A DNA stretch of 8,523 nucleotides, from positions 1 to 8,523 of the forward strand of contig JAITJA010000140.1 in NCBI GenBank assembly GCA_031279175.1. The letters run 5' to 3'. The DNA is from Odoribacteraceae bacterium. Its GTDB lineage: Bacteria > Bacteroidota > Bacteroidia > Bacteroidales > Marinifilaceae. Below, in pieces: positions 1 through 7,587 of this stretch. The notes below the pieces were generated by a model. That model was given only the letters and a program-made list of their open reading frames with translations. It was not told the DNA's origin and ran no database searches. Made by a program: the position numbers and the translations under genes. Position 1 is the first letter of the stretch, and each line of letters starts with the position of its first letter.

Positions 1-168
1 AAGCTCAGGACAGCTGTCTTGAAGCGCAGGACAGTTGTCTTGAAGCGCGAGACAGTTGTCTTGAAGTGCGAGACAGTTGTCTTGAAGCGCAAGACAGTTG
101 TCTTGAAGCGCAGGACAGCTGTCTTGAAGCGCAAGACAGTTGTCTTGAAGCGCAGGACAGCTGTCTTG
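1..168. repeat. 21-bp tandem array, 8 copies, palindromic core
   Basis: Eight head-to-tail copies of a 21-bp unit run from the window edge to 168, so the array may continue to the left. Each unit has the form AAGCGC, two or three variable purines, then ACAGYTGTCTTG. The core GACAGCTGTC is a perfect palindrome in units 1, 6 and 8 apart from flanking bases; the others carry T for C at the centre. Copies differ at only a few sites (bases 4-5, 7-8 and 14 of the unit). The period is two turns of B-DNA, so the palindromes face the same side of the helix. It is also seven codons, so several frames stay open: two plus-strand frames, ending at 172-174 and 210-212, and a minus-strand frame from an ATG at 192 that encodes repeats of the type LQD(S/N)C(L/P)A. 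Whether any is translated cannot be told. There are no spacers, so this is not CRISPR. It could be a minisatellite, a phased protein-binding array or the end of a repeat protein. Confidence 0.93.
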
Positions 169-317
169 AAGTAAAGGAGAGAGAACCAGCATGGGTTGTC
201 GGGGAACTTTAATGGAAGAAAGGCGTGGAGACGCGGAATAAAGTGCACCCTTAGCGCCTTCTCGCGTGACTGATTCTGAATGCACGGCAAGGAAGGGGAC
301 ATGTCACGGTGATGGCC

Positions 318-359
318 GGGCAGATCGACAGGGGGGACGGGCAGATCGATAGAGTGGCC
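318..359. repeat. Two-copy 21-bp direct duplication
   Basis: GGGCAGATCGA occurs at 318-328 and again at 339-349, exactly 21 bp apart. The remainder of the two units is partly alike (ACAGG... against ATAGA...). The preceding 21 bases, 297-317, share the ends GG.CA and TGGCC and may be a decayed third unit. The period equals that of the arrays at 1-168 and 8255-8400 although the sequences differ. Confidence 0.6.
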
Positions 360-488
360 GGGAATGCCCCGTGGAGCAAGGGGAAGATCGCGAATATCAA
401 TTGACAAGACGGGAGATGGCCCGTTCGCCGGCGAGAGATGGAGGCGGGGAAAGGCAGGCCTCGCGCCGGGAATCCATGTCGCGAGGGG

Positions 489-514
489 CGCGGTCGCCGG
501 GGGAAGTGACCGCG
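489..514 (-). terminator. Hairpin just past the YitT-family gene
   Basis: CGCGGTC at 489-495 pairs with GACCGCG at 508-514. Two further pairs (one G-U) extend the stem, leaving an 8-base loop at 498-505. It lies 7 bases beyond the stop codon of the minus-strand gene, where a terminator is expected. There is no run of T after the stem on the minus strand, so intrinsic termination is uncertain. Confidence 0.4.
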
Positions 515-520
515 AGGGAA

Positions 521-1435
521 TTACTCCTCGTCGGCAAGTCGTTTAAAGCCCTCGCCGAGGATTTCCTTCGCGTCGATGATCGTGATAAAGGCGCGTGGGT
601 CGATCTTGTATATAGCGTGCTGTAGAGTAGTCATTTCCCTTCGGCTGACGACGGTCATGATCATTTCTTTCCCGTCTCTCCGGTACATTCCCTCGACGGG
701 GATGATCGAACCGCCACGTTTCATGTTATCCAGGATAAAACGGCGCAGTTCCTCGACGCGATCGGAGATGATGAAAAACGTTTTCTCGCTGGAGAAGCCT
801 TGCAGGATCATGTCGATGGTCTTTCCCATCACGAAGATTGATAGCCACGAGTACATTGGCACTTTCCAGTCGCGGAACATCACGAGCCCGAATAGCACGA
901 TACACGAGTCTATTATCATTTGTAGTTGCCCGACCGGTCGGCGCGTGTGGCGGTGCATGATTGCCGATAGGACGTCCGTGCCGCCGCTGGAGGCTCTCGT
1001 TTTGAGGATCATCCCGACCCCGACGCCCATGACGGCCCCTCCGAAGATGCAGGCAAGTAATACCTCGTCGCCGAGGTCGAGCGGGTCTACCGGGTTCATT
1101 CCCGCCACGAGCGAGAGCGTCCACGGGATCGTGTCCGAGAACAATGCCACGAGCAAGAAACAGATGACCGTTTTCAGCCCGAAACGCGGGCCGAGCACTT
1201 TTATTCCCGCCAGGCTCAAGGGCAGGTTGAAGCACAACGCGGCCAATCCCAGCGGGAATCCCCATTCGTGGTGGAGGACGATGGAGATGCCGTAGATTCC
1301 GCCCGGGACGATGCGGTAGGGGGACATGAAACAGCTGTAACCCAGTGCCAGGATGAAGGCGCCTCCGGCAAGTAGCGCGTATGTCGAGAACCATTCTCGC
1401 GAGAAGGGCCGTTCTTTTAGTAGTGAAAAAGCCAT
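521..1435 (-). CDS. YitT family membrane protein (DUF161/DUF2179)
   Basis: A 304-residue integral inner-membrane protein. The first two thirds contain six or seven hydrophobic segments, roughly at residues 17-37, 44-56, 63-80, 88-106, 126-144, 172-188 and 195-212. Between segments is the glycine-rich family signature GVGVGMILKTRASSGGTD at about 137-154. The soluble C-terminal part, about 218-300, fits DUF2179 and ends in the typical pattern IDAKEILGEGFKRL. This arrangement, two YitT membrane modules followed by DUF2179, is known from the Bacillus YitT family and is common in Bacteroidota. The family's substrate is not established, so none is claimed here. The start ATG at 1433-1435 gives a short basic N-terminus, MAFSLLKERPFSREW, before the first membrane segment, and the total length is normal for the family. 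It is transcribed away from the KAS III-like gene across a 187-bp intergenic region. I saw no exact TAnnTTTG on this strand upstream. A hairpin follows its stop codon. Confidence 0.9.
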   Translation of the reverse strand: MAFSLLKERPFSREWFSTYALLAGGAFILALGYSCFMSPYRIVPGGIYGISIVLHHEWGFPLGLAALCFNLPLSLAGIKVLGPRFGLKTVICFLLVALFSDTIPWTLSLVAGMNPVDPLDLGDEVLLACIFGGAVMGVGVGMILKTRASSGGTDVLSAIMHRHTRRPVGQLQMIIDSCIVLFGLVMFRDWKVPMYSWLSIFVMGKTIDMILQGFSSEKTFFIISDRVEELRRFILDNMKRGGSIIPVEGMYRRDGKEMIMTVVSRREMTTLQHAIYKIDPRAFITIIDAKEILGEGFKRLADEE

Positions 1436-1487
1436 GTTAAACGTGTTTGATGAGGTCGCGAAGATCGCGCCGGTAGGGTTCGCGTTC

Positions 1488-1503
1488 CATGACCTTTGTC
1501 ATG
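1488..1503. promoter_or_regulatory. CATGAC-N4-GTCATG dyad, candidate operator
   Basis: CATGAC at 1488-1493 and GTCATG at 1498-1503 are perfect inverted copies with CTTT between. The site lies in the divergent intergenic region, 53 bases upstream of the YitT-family start. The size and symmetry suit a dimeric regulator, but a 6-bp dyad can arise by chance and no regulator gene is nearby. Confidence 0.25.
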
Positions 1504-1541
1504 CTCTCGCGTGGCGCTTTAGTAATTTTTCACGCCGCCTG

Positions 1542-1574
1542 TTGGCATATTTACAATGAAAAGAGATAGGTTTG
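1542..1574 (+). promoter_or_regulatory. Bacteroidota-type promoter for the KAS III gene
   Basis: TAGGTTTG at 1567-1574 matches the Bacteroidota -7 element TAnnTTTG exactly. A TTG at 1542-1544 lies 22 bases before it, slightly further than the usual -33 spacing of about 19-21. Transcription would begin near 1580 and give a leader of about 40 A-rich bases before the ATG at 1623. Confidence 0.6.
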
Positions 1575-1622
1575 CACGCTTTTTGTGAATAAAAGCGGCT
1601 AAAAACAACGTAATAATTAGGT

Positions 1623-2594
1623 ATGACCCTGGAGAAGAATCGCGACATGTACGTTAACGCTATCGCCCATTACTTGCCGGCGGGGCGCGTCCCGAATAGT
1701 TATTTTAAATCCATCAATGGCCTGGATGACGAGTGGATTTTTTCTCGCACCGGGATCCGGACGCGTAGCAAGGCCGGTGACGGGGAGAACACGAACACGA
1801 TGGCCGTCGAGGCTGTTCGAGCGCTGGAGCGGCAACTCGGTTCGCCGCTGTCAGGTATTGACCTGATCGTCACGGGTACTTACTCGCCGCACGATACTGT
1901 TTTCACCGCGTCTCACGTTGTCCAGCGTGTTTTCCGGCTTGACGGTGCTCGTTGCTTGACGGTTTCCTCTGCCTGTTCCTCATTGATTAACGCGCTGGAG
2001 ATCGCCGGGATGTACATTGCCGCCGGCAGGATTTCCCGGGCGCTCGTTATTGCTTCCGAGCATAATTCCGCGTATGCCCGCGAGAGTTGCCCCCAGAGTG
2101 GGCATCTCTGGGGTGACGGGGCGGTTGCCATGCTTGTCTCGACGACGGTCTTCGGGAGGAAGCCGGCCCTCGTCTCGAGCGTGTATACTCGCGGCCTGGG
2201 ACACGCGGGGAAGGCGGACACGGCCGTGCATCTTCGCCCGCTGCTGGACGGGATTTCGATGCCTGGGGGGCGGGACGTGTTTATTAACGCGTGCCATTAC
2301 ATGGTCGAGGCGCTGGAACGGGTGACCGCCGATCGTGGTTTGACGATCAATGATTTGTCCTTTATCGCCACGCACCAGGCGAATAAACGCATCATGGACG
2401 CTATCGCGCGGCAGGTTGGTGTTCCGGCCTCGTCGATGCTTTCTGATATCGAGGAACTGGGGAACACGGGGTGCCCGAGTTGCGGCATCGCTCTGTCGCG
2501 CGGCCTGGAGCGCGTGAAGAGCGGCGACCTGGTGGCACTGACGGTGTTCGGTGGTGGTTACTCGTGCGGCGCGGCGTTGCTGGAGTTTCTTTGA
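1623..2594 (+). CDS. 3-oxoacyl-ACP synthase III (KAS III/FabH-like)
   Basis: A 323-residue thiolase-fold condensing enzyme. KAS III enzymes join an acyl-CoA primer to malonyl-ACP in the first condensation of fatty acid synthesis, and relatives start other acyl chains. The Cys-His-Asn triad is complete: Cys118 in TVSSACSSL, His251 in ATHQANKRI, and Asn281 in ELGNTGCPSCG. Other family marks are DEWIFSRTGIRTR (residues 36-48), WGDGAVAML (163-171) and the glycine-rich C-terminal GGGYSCGAALLEFL. Length is normal. The sequence is not the canonical FabH: the Asn loop reads GNTGCPSCG rather than GNTSAAS, so a specialised KAS III paralog is possible and no gene symbol is given. An alternative start is Met9 (base 1647), which has GGAG upstream and begins MYVNAIAHYLP, close to where many relatives start. 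A sigma-ABfr-like promoter lies upstream. The next gene has its own promoter, so this is probably a single-gene transcript. Confidence 0.9.
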   Translation: MTLEKNRDMYVNAIAHYLPAGRVPNSYFKSINGLDDEWIFSRTGIRTRSKAGDGENTNTMAVEAVRALERQLGSPLSGIDLIVTGTYSPHDTVFTASHVVQRVFRLDGARCLTVSSACSSLINALEIAGMYIAAGRISRALVIASEHNSAYARESCPQSGHLWGDGAVAMLVSTTVFGRKPALVSSVYTRGLGHAGKADTAVHLRPLLDGISMPGGRDVFINACHYMVEALERVTADRGLTINDLSFIATHQANKRIMDAIARQVGVPASSMLSDIEELGNTGCPSCGIALSRGLERVKSGDLVALTVFGGGYSCGAALLEFL

Positions 2595-2639
2595 GGGTGA
2601 TCGCGTGGGGGGACGGGGCGACGGTGGGGGCGGCGCGGC

Positions 2640-2670
2640 TTGTTTCGCGTGATGAAAAGCACTACATTTG
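2640..2670 (+). promoter_or_regulatory. Bacteroidota-type promoter for the HdeD-like gene
   Basis: TTG at 2640-2642, a 20-base spacer and TACATTTG at 2663-2670 match the Bacteroidota -33/-7 promoter closely. Transcription would start near 2677. This decides the start of the next gene: the longest open frame begins at 2640, inside the promoter, whereas the ATG at 2712 leaves a leader of about 35 bases. Confidence 0.7.
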
Positions 2671-2711
2671 CGCGTACCGGCAAACCGGGTAACCATTTAA
2701 ATAACGAAATC

Positions 2712-3284
2712 ATGCGAATCATTACACCTTCCTCTTTTAAGCGATCGCGCGCGGGCGCTATCATGGCTATCTTGCTCGGGCTGGCACTGGTGACGTGGCC
2801 GTCGCGGGCGCTGGATTACCTTGTTCAGGTCATTGGCGCGGCTTTTTGCCTTGCCGGGATCGTGACGCTGGTGCTTTCGTCGCGGGAGGCGAGGCGGGCG
2901 AACACGCTTTTCCTGGCGAGCGTCGCCGGCAGCGTTTTGCTGGGCGCGTTGCTGTGTATTTTTCCCTGGTTGTTTACTGGCGTGTTGATTTACCTGCTGG
3001 GTTTCATGCTGGTCGCGGCTGGCGGCTGGCAATTATCGTTCCTGGTGGCCTCGTTGAAGGTGACGCGCGTGCCCGTTATCTTTTACTTTCTTCCGGTGGT
3101 GACGCTGGTAGCCGGTATCCTTGTGATCGCCGATCCATTCCGGACGCGGGAGGCGCTCGTTATCGTCTTCGGCGCGGCGTCGATCATCGCGGGGACGAGC
3201 GTGCTGGCCAATAATCTCCTGCACGAGAAGGGGAAGGGTCATGCCGACGAGCGCGTCGAGGATGTCGAACACGAGGAGGTCTGA
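2712..3284 (+). CDS. HdeD-like DUF308 membrane protein
   Basis: A 190-residue protein that is almost wholly hydrophobic. Six membrane segments can be seen at about residues 14-30, 35-55, 65-84, 87-110, 120-140 and 147-167. They form three hairpins of the loose DUF308 repeat type, with glycine-rich helices such as IGAAFCLAGIVTLVL. The tail after residue 170 is short, charged and rich in His and Glu (HADERVEDVEHEEV). Length and topology match the HdeD family. E. coli HdeD is linked to acid resistance at high cell density, but the molecular activity is unknown and should not be transferred to this protein. The chosen ATG at 2712 is preferred to the in-frame ATG at 2640 because a strong promoter lies between them and the family normally begins just before the first membrane helix. 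secA starts 51 bases downstream with no clear promoter of its own, so read-through into secA is possible. Confidence 0.82.
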   Translation: MRIITPSSFKRSRAGAIMAILLGLALVTWPSRALDYLVQVIGAAFCLAGIVTLVLSSREARRANTLFLASVAGSVLLGALLCIFPWLFTGVLIYLLGFMLVAAGGWQLSFLVASLKVTRVPVIFYFLPVVTLVAGILVIADPFRTREALVIVFGAASIIAGTSVLANNLLHEKGKGHADERVEDVEHEEV

Positions 3285-3335
3285 CGCGATGAGCGTGTTT
3301 TTATTTACAACAATATTAATCAAATAAAGAGTATT

Positions 3336-6300
3336 ATGGGATTTAACGATATACTGAAGTCTCTCTTCGGTAACAAGTCGGACAGGGATTTAAAGGAGTT
3401 GCTCCCGATCGCGGCCCGCGTGAACGCGGAGTGGGCGAAGATCAAGGGACTGGATCATGACGGCCTGCGGGCCGTCTCCTCGGCGCTGCGACAGCAAGTG
3501 CGAGAGAGTACCCGGGAGGAACAAGAGGAGATCAACGCGCTGAAAGCACGCGTGGAGAATGATAAGCCCTCGATCGAGGAACGCGAGGAGATCTATCACC
3601 GCGTGGATAAGCTGGAAGAGCAGGTAGACAAGAATATCGAGGAGGTGCTCGACGAGATCATGCCGGTGGCCTTCGCGGTGATGAAAGAGACGGCGCGTCG
3701 CTTCGTGGAAAACGCGAGAGTGGAGGTGACGGCCACGGAATTTGACCGCGCGCTGGCGGTGACGAAAGACTTTGTCGAGATCAACGGCGAGCGCGCCATC
3801 TATTTTAACTCGTGGATGGCCGGCGGGAACGAGGTCAAGTGGGACATGGTGCATTACGACGTGCAGCTGATTGGCGGCGCCGTGCTTCACCAGGGCAAGA
3901 TCGCGGAGATGGCCACGGGAGAAGGTAAAACGCTGGTGGCAACGCTGCCGGTGTTCCTGAACGCGCTGACGGGGCGCGGCGTGCACGTGGTGACGGTGAA
4001 TGATTACCTTGCCCGGCGCGACTCGGAGTGGATGGGTCCCCTGTACATGTTCCACGGTCTCTCCGTGGATTGCATCGACAAGAGCCAGCCCAACTCCCCC
4101 GAGCGACGCAAGGCGTACTGGGCGGACGTGACGTTCGGTACGAACAACGAGTTTGGCTTCGACTACTTGCGCGATAACATGGCCGTCCATCCCGAAGACC
4201 TCGTGCAACGACGGCATAATTACGCCATCGTCGACGAGGTGGACTCCGTGCTGATCGACGACGCGCGTACCCCGTTGATTATCTCCGGTCCCGTCCCGAA
4301 AGGAGAAGACCAGATGTTCGAGGAGTACAAGCCGCGCGTGGAACGGATCGTGAAGATGCAACGCGAGCTGGTGACGCGGATCTTTAACGAGGCCAAGGCC
4401 CTGCTGGCAAGCGATGACCGGAAGAAACAGGAGGAAGGAGGCGTGCTGCTGCTGCGCGCTCACAAGGGATTGCCCAAGTACAAGCCGCTGATCAAGTTCC
4501 TCAGCGAACAAGGGAACAAGGCGACCCTCGTGAAGACGGAGAACATGTACATGCAGGAGAATAACCGGCGGATGCCGGAGATCACGGACCCGCTCTATTT
4601 CGTGATCGACGAGAAATTGCACTCGATCGATCTCACCGACAAGGGACACGACACGATCACGGCAGCGGGCGAGGACCCCACCTTCTTCGTGCTGCCGGAC
4701 ATCGGTTCCGAGCTGGCCGATATCGACAAGATGACGATCCCGGACGAGGAAAAGATCACGAAGAAAGACGAGCTGACGCAACGCTACGCCATCAAGTCGG
4801 AACGTATCCACACGGTGAGCCAGCTGCTGAAGGCCTACACGCTATTCGAGCTGGACGTGGAGTACGTGGTCATAGAGAACAAGGTGAAGATCGTCGACGA
4901 GCAGACGGGACGTATCATGGAGGGCCGCCGCTACTCTGACGGGTTGCACCAGGCCATCGAGGCCAAGGAAAACGTGAAGGTGGAGGCCGCCACGCAGACG
5001 TTTGCCACGATCACGCTGCAAAACTACTTCCGCATGTACCACAAGCTCTCCGGGATGACCGGAACGGCAGAAACGGAGGCGGGCGAGTTCTGGAATATCT
5101 ACAAGCTGGACGTGGTGGTGATCCCGACGAACAAGCCGGTGACGCGGAAAGACGCGAATGACTACGTCTTCAAGACCAAGCGAGAGAAATATAACGCGGT
5201 GATCGACGAGATCGTCCGCCTGGTAGACGCGGGACGGCCGGTGCTGGTGGGCACTACCTCCGTGGAGATCTCCGAGCTGCTGAGCCGCATGTTAAAGATG
5301 CGCGGGATCAAGCACAACGTGCTAAACGCGAAACTACACCAGCGAGAGGCAGACATCGTGGCCGAGGCCGGTAAGTCGCGCGTGGTAACGATCGCCACGA
5401 ACATGGCCGGCCGCGGGACCGACATCAAGCTGAGCCAGGAAGTACGCGCCGCCGGTGGGCTGGCCATCGTCGGCACGGAACGGCACGACTCCCGCCGCGT
5501 CGACAGGCAGCTGCGAGGCCGCGCCGGACGACAAGGCGACCCGGGAACGTCGCAATTCTTCGTGTCGCTGGAAGATGACCTGATGCGCCTCTTCAGCTCC
5601 GGGCGCATCATCAGCGTGATGGATCGCCTCGGGCACAAGGAAGGAGACGTGATCCAGCACTCGATGATCACCCGCTCCATCGAACGAGCGCAGAAGAAAG
5701 TCGAGGAAAACAACTTCGGCATCCGGAAACGCCTCCTGGAATATGACGACGTGATGAACTCGCAACGGGAGGTGATCTACAAGAAACGCCGCCACGCCCT
5801 GCTGGGCGAACGCGTCGGCGTGGACGTTGCCAACAACATGTACGACGTGTGCGAGGCGTTGATCGAGGAGCACAAGGAGGAGGAGAATATCGAGGAACTA
5901 CAAGCGGCAGCGCTGAAATACCTCTCGGTCAACTACGCGATCACGAAGGAAGAACTGGGCAGGCGACCGGCAGAAGAGAGTACGAAAGAGCTGTACGGCC
6001 TGGTACGCGAGACATTCAACCGGAAGGTGGAGACGATCGCGCGGCAAGCGTTCCCGGTCATCAAGAACGTCTTCGAGACCCGCGGGGAGCAGTACAAGAA
6101 CATCGTCGTGCCCTTCACCGACGGCTTCCGGACGTACAACGTGGTGACAAACCTGGAACGGGCTTACCGGACGGGGGGAGAAGACCTCGTGCGCTCGTAC
6201 GAGAAGGCGATCATCCTCGCGCATATCGACGACCTCTGGAAGGAGCACCTGCGGGAGATGGACGACCTGAAACAATCCGTGCAGAACGCGGCCATCGAGC

Positions 6301-6623
6301 AGAAAGACCCGCTACTGATCTACAAGTTCGAGTCCTTTAACCTCTTCAAGGTGATGATCGACAAAATCAACAAGAGCGTGGTCTCCACCCTCATGAAAGG
6401 ACAAATCCCCTTCGCCGCGCCGGAGGAAGTGCGCAGGGCAGAAGAACGACGCACCGACCTGAGCCGCCTGAAAACCGAACGCTCCGAAATCCCAACGCCA
6501 ACATCAAACAAGACAACGCGCAAGACAGAACCAGTGCGCGTCGGGCCAAAGGTGGGACGCAACGACCCCTGCCCGTGCGGGAGCGGGAAAAAATACAAGA
6601 ATTGCCACGGGCAAAACGAGTGA
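3336..6623 (+). CDS. secA: Protein translocase ATPase SecA
   Basis: The motor ATPase that pushes preproteins through SecYEG at the inner membrane. Landmarks in order: Walker A MATGEGKTL (residues 192-200; Lys198), TVNDYLARRD (220-229), TNNEFGFDYLRDNM (269-282), Walker B IVDEVDSVLIDDARTP (298-313), the preprotein cross-linking region in about 314-500, SGMTGTAETEA (572-582), VLVGTTSVEISELL (636-649), TNMAGRGTDIKL (688-699), and RVDRQLRGRAGRQGDPG (721-737). Helical scaffold and wing regions follow. The tail ends in a zinc-binding SEC-C motif with Cys1079, Cys1081, Cys1090 and His1091, used for SecB or phospholipid contact in other bacteria. At 1,095 residues it is about 190 longer than E. coli SecA. 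About 90 extra residues precede Walker A, including a charged, probably coiled-coil stretch at about 55-105, as is usual in Bacteroidota. A further insert lies near 335-410. AAAGAG precedes the ATG. lgt follows after 30 bp. Confidence 0.98.
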   Translation: MGFNDILKSLFGNKSDRDLKELLPIAARVNAEWAKIKGLDHDGLRAVSSALRQQVRESTREEQEEINALKARVENDKPSIEEREEIYHRVDKLEEQVDKNIEEVLDEIMPVAFAVMKETARRFVENARVEVTATEFDRALAVTKDFVEINGERAIYFNSWMAGGNEVKWDMVHYDVQLIGGAVLHQGKIAEMATGEGKTLVATLPVFLNALTGRGVHVVTVNDYLARRDSEWMGPLYMFHGLSVDCIDKSQPNSPERRKAYWADVTFGTNNEFGFDYLRDNMAVHPEDLVQRRHNYAIVDEVDSVLIDDARTPLIISGPVPKGEDQMFEEYKPRVERIVKMQRELVTRIFNEAKALLASDDRKKQEEGGVLLLRAHKGLPKYKPLIKFLSEQGNKATLVKTENMYMQENNRRMPEITDPLYFVIDEKLHSIDLTDKGHDTITAAGEDPTFFVLPDIGSELADIDKMTIPDEEKITKKDELTQRYAIKSERIHTVSQLLKAYTLFELDVEYVVIENKVKIVDEQTGRIMEGRRYSDGLHQAIEAKENVKVEAATQTFATITLQNYFRMYHKLSGMTGTAETEAGEFWNIYKLDVVVIPTNKPVTRKDANDYVFKTKREKYNAVIDEIVRLVDAGRPVLVGTTSVEISELLSRMLKMRGIKHNVLNAKLHQREADIVAEAGKSRVVTIATNMAGRGTDIKLSQEVRAAGGLAIVGTERHDSRRVDRQLRGRAGRQGDPGTSQFFVSLEDDLMRLFSSGRIISVMDRLGHKEGDVIQHSMITRSIERAQKKVEENNFGIRKRLLEYDDVMNSQREVIYKKRRHALLGERVGVDVANNMYDVCEALIEEHKEEENIEELQAAALKYLSVNYAITKEELGRRPAEESTKELYGLVRETFNRKVETIARQAFPVIKNVFETRGEQYKNIVVPFTDGFRTYNVVTNLERAYRTGGEDLVRSYEKAIILAHIDDLWKEHLREMDDLKQSVQNAAIEQKDPLLIYKFESFNLFKVMIDKINKSVVSTLMKGQIPFAAPEEVRRAEERRTDLSRLKTERSEIPTPTSNKTTRKTEPVRVGPKVGRNDPCPCGSGKKYKNCHGQNE

Positions 6624-6653
6624 ACATGACCGCGTAACTATACAACAAGCAAC

Positions 6654-7511
6654 ATGATGTTATCGCTATTTATCAACTGGGACGTCGACCCCGAGATCTT
6701 CTCGCTGGGCGGCTTCTCGATCCGTTACTACGGCTTACTTTTCGCGCTGGCCTTCATCTTCGGGTACAAGATCGAGGAAAAAATGTTCAAGGCCGAAAAA
6801 CTACCACCGGAATGGCTCAACAAACTATGGGTACACGTGGCCGTCGCAACGATCATCGGCGCGAGGCTCGGGCACTGCCTCTTCTACGACTGGGCCTACT
6901 ACCGGGAGCACTTCTTCCAGATCTTCCTCCCCTTCAGCACCGACCAGGGATTCCGCTTCACCGGCTTCCAGGGACTGGCGAGCCACGGCGCCGCCATCGG
7001 TATCATCGCGGGATTGTGGTACTACTCCCGGAAAGTGAGCAAGCGATCGATCTGGTGGGTACTCGACCGCGCCGTGGTCCCTGTCGCCCTGGCCGGGTGC
7101 TTTATACGGCTGGGCAACCTGATGAACTCGGAGATCATCGGATTACCGACAGACCTCCCCTGGGGCTTCCGCTTCGCGAACGCGCACGGGGTGGCCGACC
7201 CGCTAACGCCGCGCCATCCCTCACAGCTATACGAGGCCATCTGTTACCTGGCCAGCTTCGGCGCGCTGATGTATCTATACTGGCGGACGCGGGCGAAAGA
7301 GCGAGAGGGAATACTCTTCGGCGCGTTCCTCGTGCTGATCTTCACGTGCCGCTTCTTCATCGAGTTCCTGAAAGAAAACCAGGAAGCGTTCGAGGAGACC
7401 ATGCTCCTGAACATGGGACAAGTGCTGAGCATCCCCTTTATCCTGCTGGGGATTATCATGATCGCGCGAGGCCTCTCCCGCGCGCCACGGGTCGCGAGCG
7501 GGAAGCGATAG
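6654..7511 (+). CDS. lgt: Prolipoprotein diacylglyceryl transferase Lgt
   Basis: A 285-residue inner-membrane enzyme that transfers diacylglycerol from phosphatidylglycerol to the lipobox cysteine of prolipoproteins, the first step of lipoprotein maturation. Family marks are SIRYYGLLFALAF (residues 22-34), VATIIGARLGHCLFYD (64-79), GLASHGAAIGI (107-117; His111 lies where E. coli has His103), the signature GCFIRLGNLMNSEIIG (148-163; Arg152, Asn155 and Glu160 correspond to E. coli Arg143, Asn146 and Glu151), HPSQLYEA (188-195), and the last helices with Arg233 and Glu237. About seven membrane helices are visible, as in known Lgt. Two adjacent ATGs open the frame, at 6654 and 6657, and either may be used. 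It follows secA by 30 bp with no promoter visible between, so co-transcription is likely and makes functional sense: Sec export supplies Lgt's substrates. A strong hairpin follows its stop codon. Confidence 0.97.
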   Translation: MMLSLFINWDVDPEIFSLGGFSIRYYGLLFALAFIFGYKIEEKMFKAEKLPPEWLNKLWVHVAVATIIGARLGHCLFYDWAYYREHFFQIFLPFSTDQGFRFTGFQGLASHGAAIGIIAGLWYYSRKVSKRSIWWVLDRAVVPVALAGCFIRLGNLMNSEIIGLPTDLPWGFRFANAHGVADPLTPRHPSQLYEAICYLASFGALMYLYWRTRAKEREGILFGAFLVLIFTCRFFIEFLKENQEAFEETMLLNMGQVLSIPFILLGIIMIARGLSRAPRVASGKR

Positions 7512-7524
7512 CTCCTTACAAGTA

Positions 7525-7570
7525 TCGTCCCCCCTTTCCTGCCTCTCTCGAGACGGGGAAGGGGGGACGA
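7525..7570. terminator. Strong hairpin between convergent lgt and rhaM
   Basis: TCGTCCCCCCTT at 7525-7536 pairs perfectly with AAGGGGGGACGA at 7559-7570. About five more inner pairs, including two G-U, extend the stem to roughly 17 bp with a 12-base loop. It sits in the 76-bp gap between the stop codons of lgt and rhaM, so it can serve both strands. Neither side has a clear T run, so the termination mechanism is inferred from stem strength and position. Confidence 0.65.
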
Positions 7571-7587
7571 ACGCGTGAAGGGGGGCG

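Larger units (their letters stand above)
169..520. other. Intergenic region, no convincing gene
   Basis: This stretch separates the left tandem array from the end of the YitT-family gene. It is rich in G on the plus strand. I see only short open frames with no recognisable family. It contains a two-copy 21-bp duplication at 318-359 and a hairpin at 489-514, listed separately. No tRNA, rRNA or clear TAnnTTTG promoter was seen. Confidence 0.6.

Noticed and set aside
1..168. CRISPR array
   Set aside because: The repeats are directly adjacent with no unique spacers, and no cas gene is present. The same applies to 8255-8400.
191..241. A 16-codon open frame after an AAAGGAGA sequence at 173-180
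   Set aside because: The ribosome-binding match and spacing are good, but the product (MGCRGTLMEERRGDAE) is tiny with no family, promoter or downstream gene to lead.
576..1295. A 239-residue plus-strand gene opposite the YitT-family gene
   Set aside because: It is the shadow of a gene with clear membrane topology and a DUF2179 tail, and it lacks any domain of its own.
2640..2711. N-terminal 24-residue extension of the HdeD-like protein
   Set aside because: The DNA is occupied by a near-consensus promoter, and the family normally starts close to the first membrane helix.
3390..4811. Long minus-strand open frame of 473 codons opposite secA
   Set aside because: It is antisense to an unmistakable secA, is rich in His, Leu, Val and Arg as expected from reversed GC-rich coding sequence, and shows no family motif.
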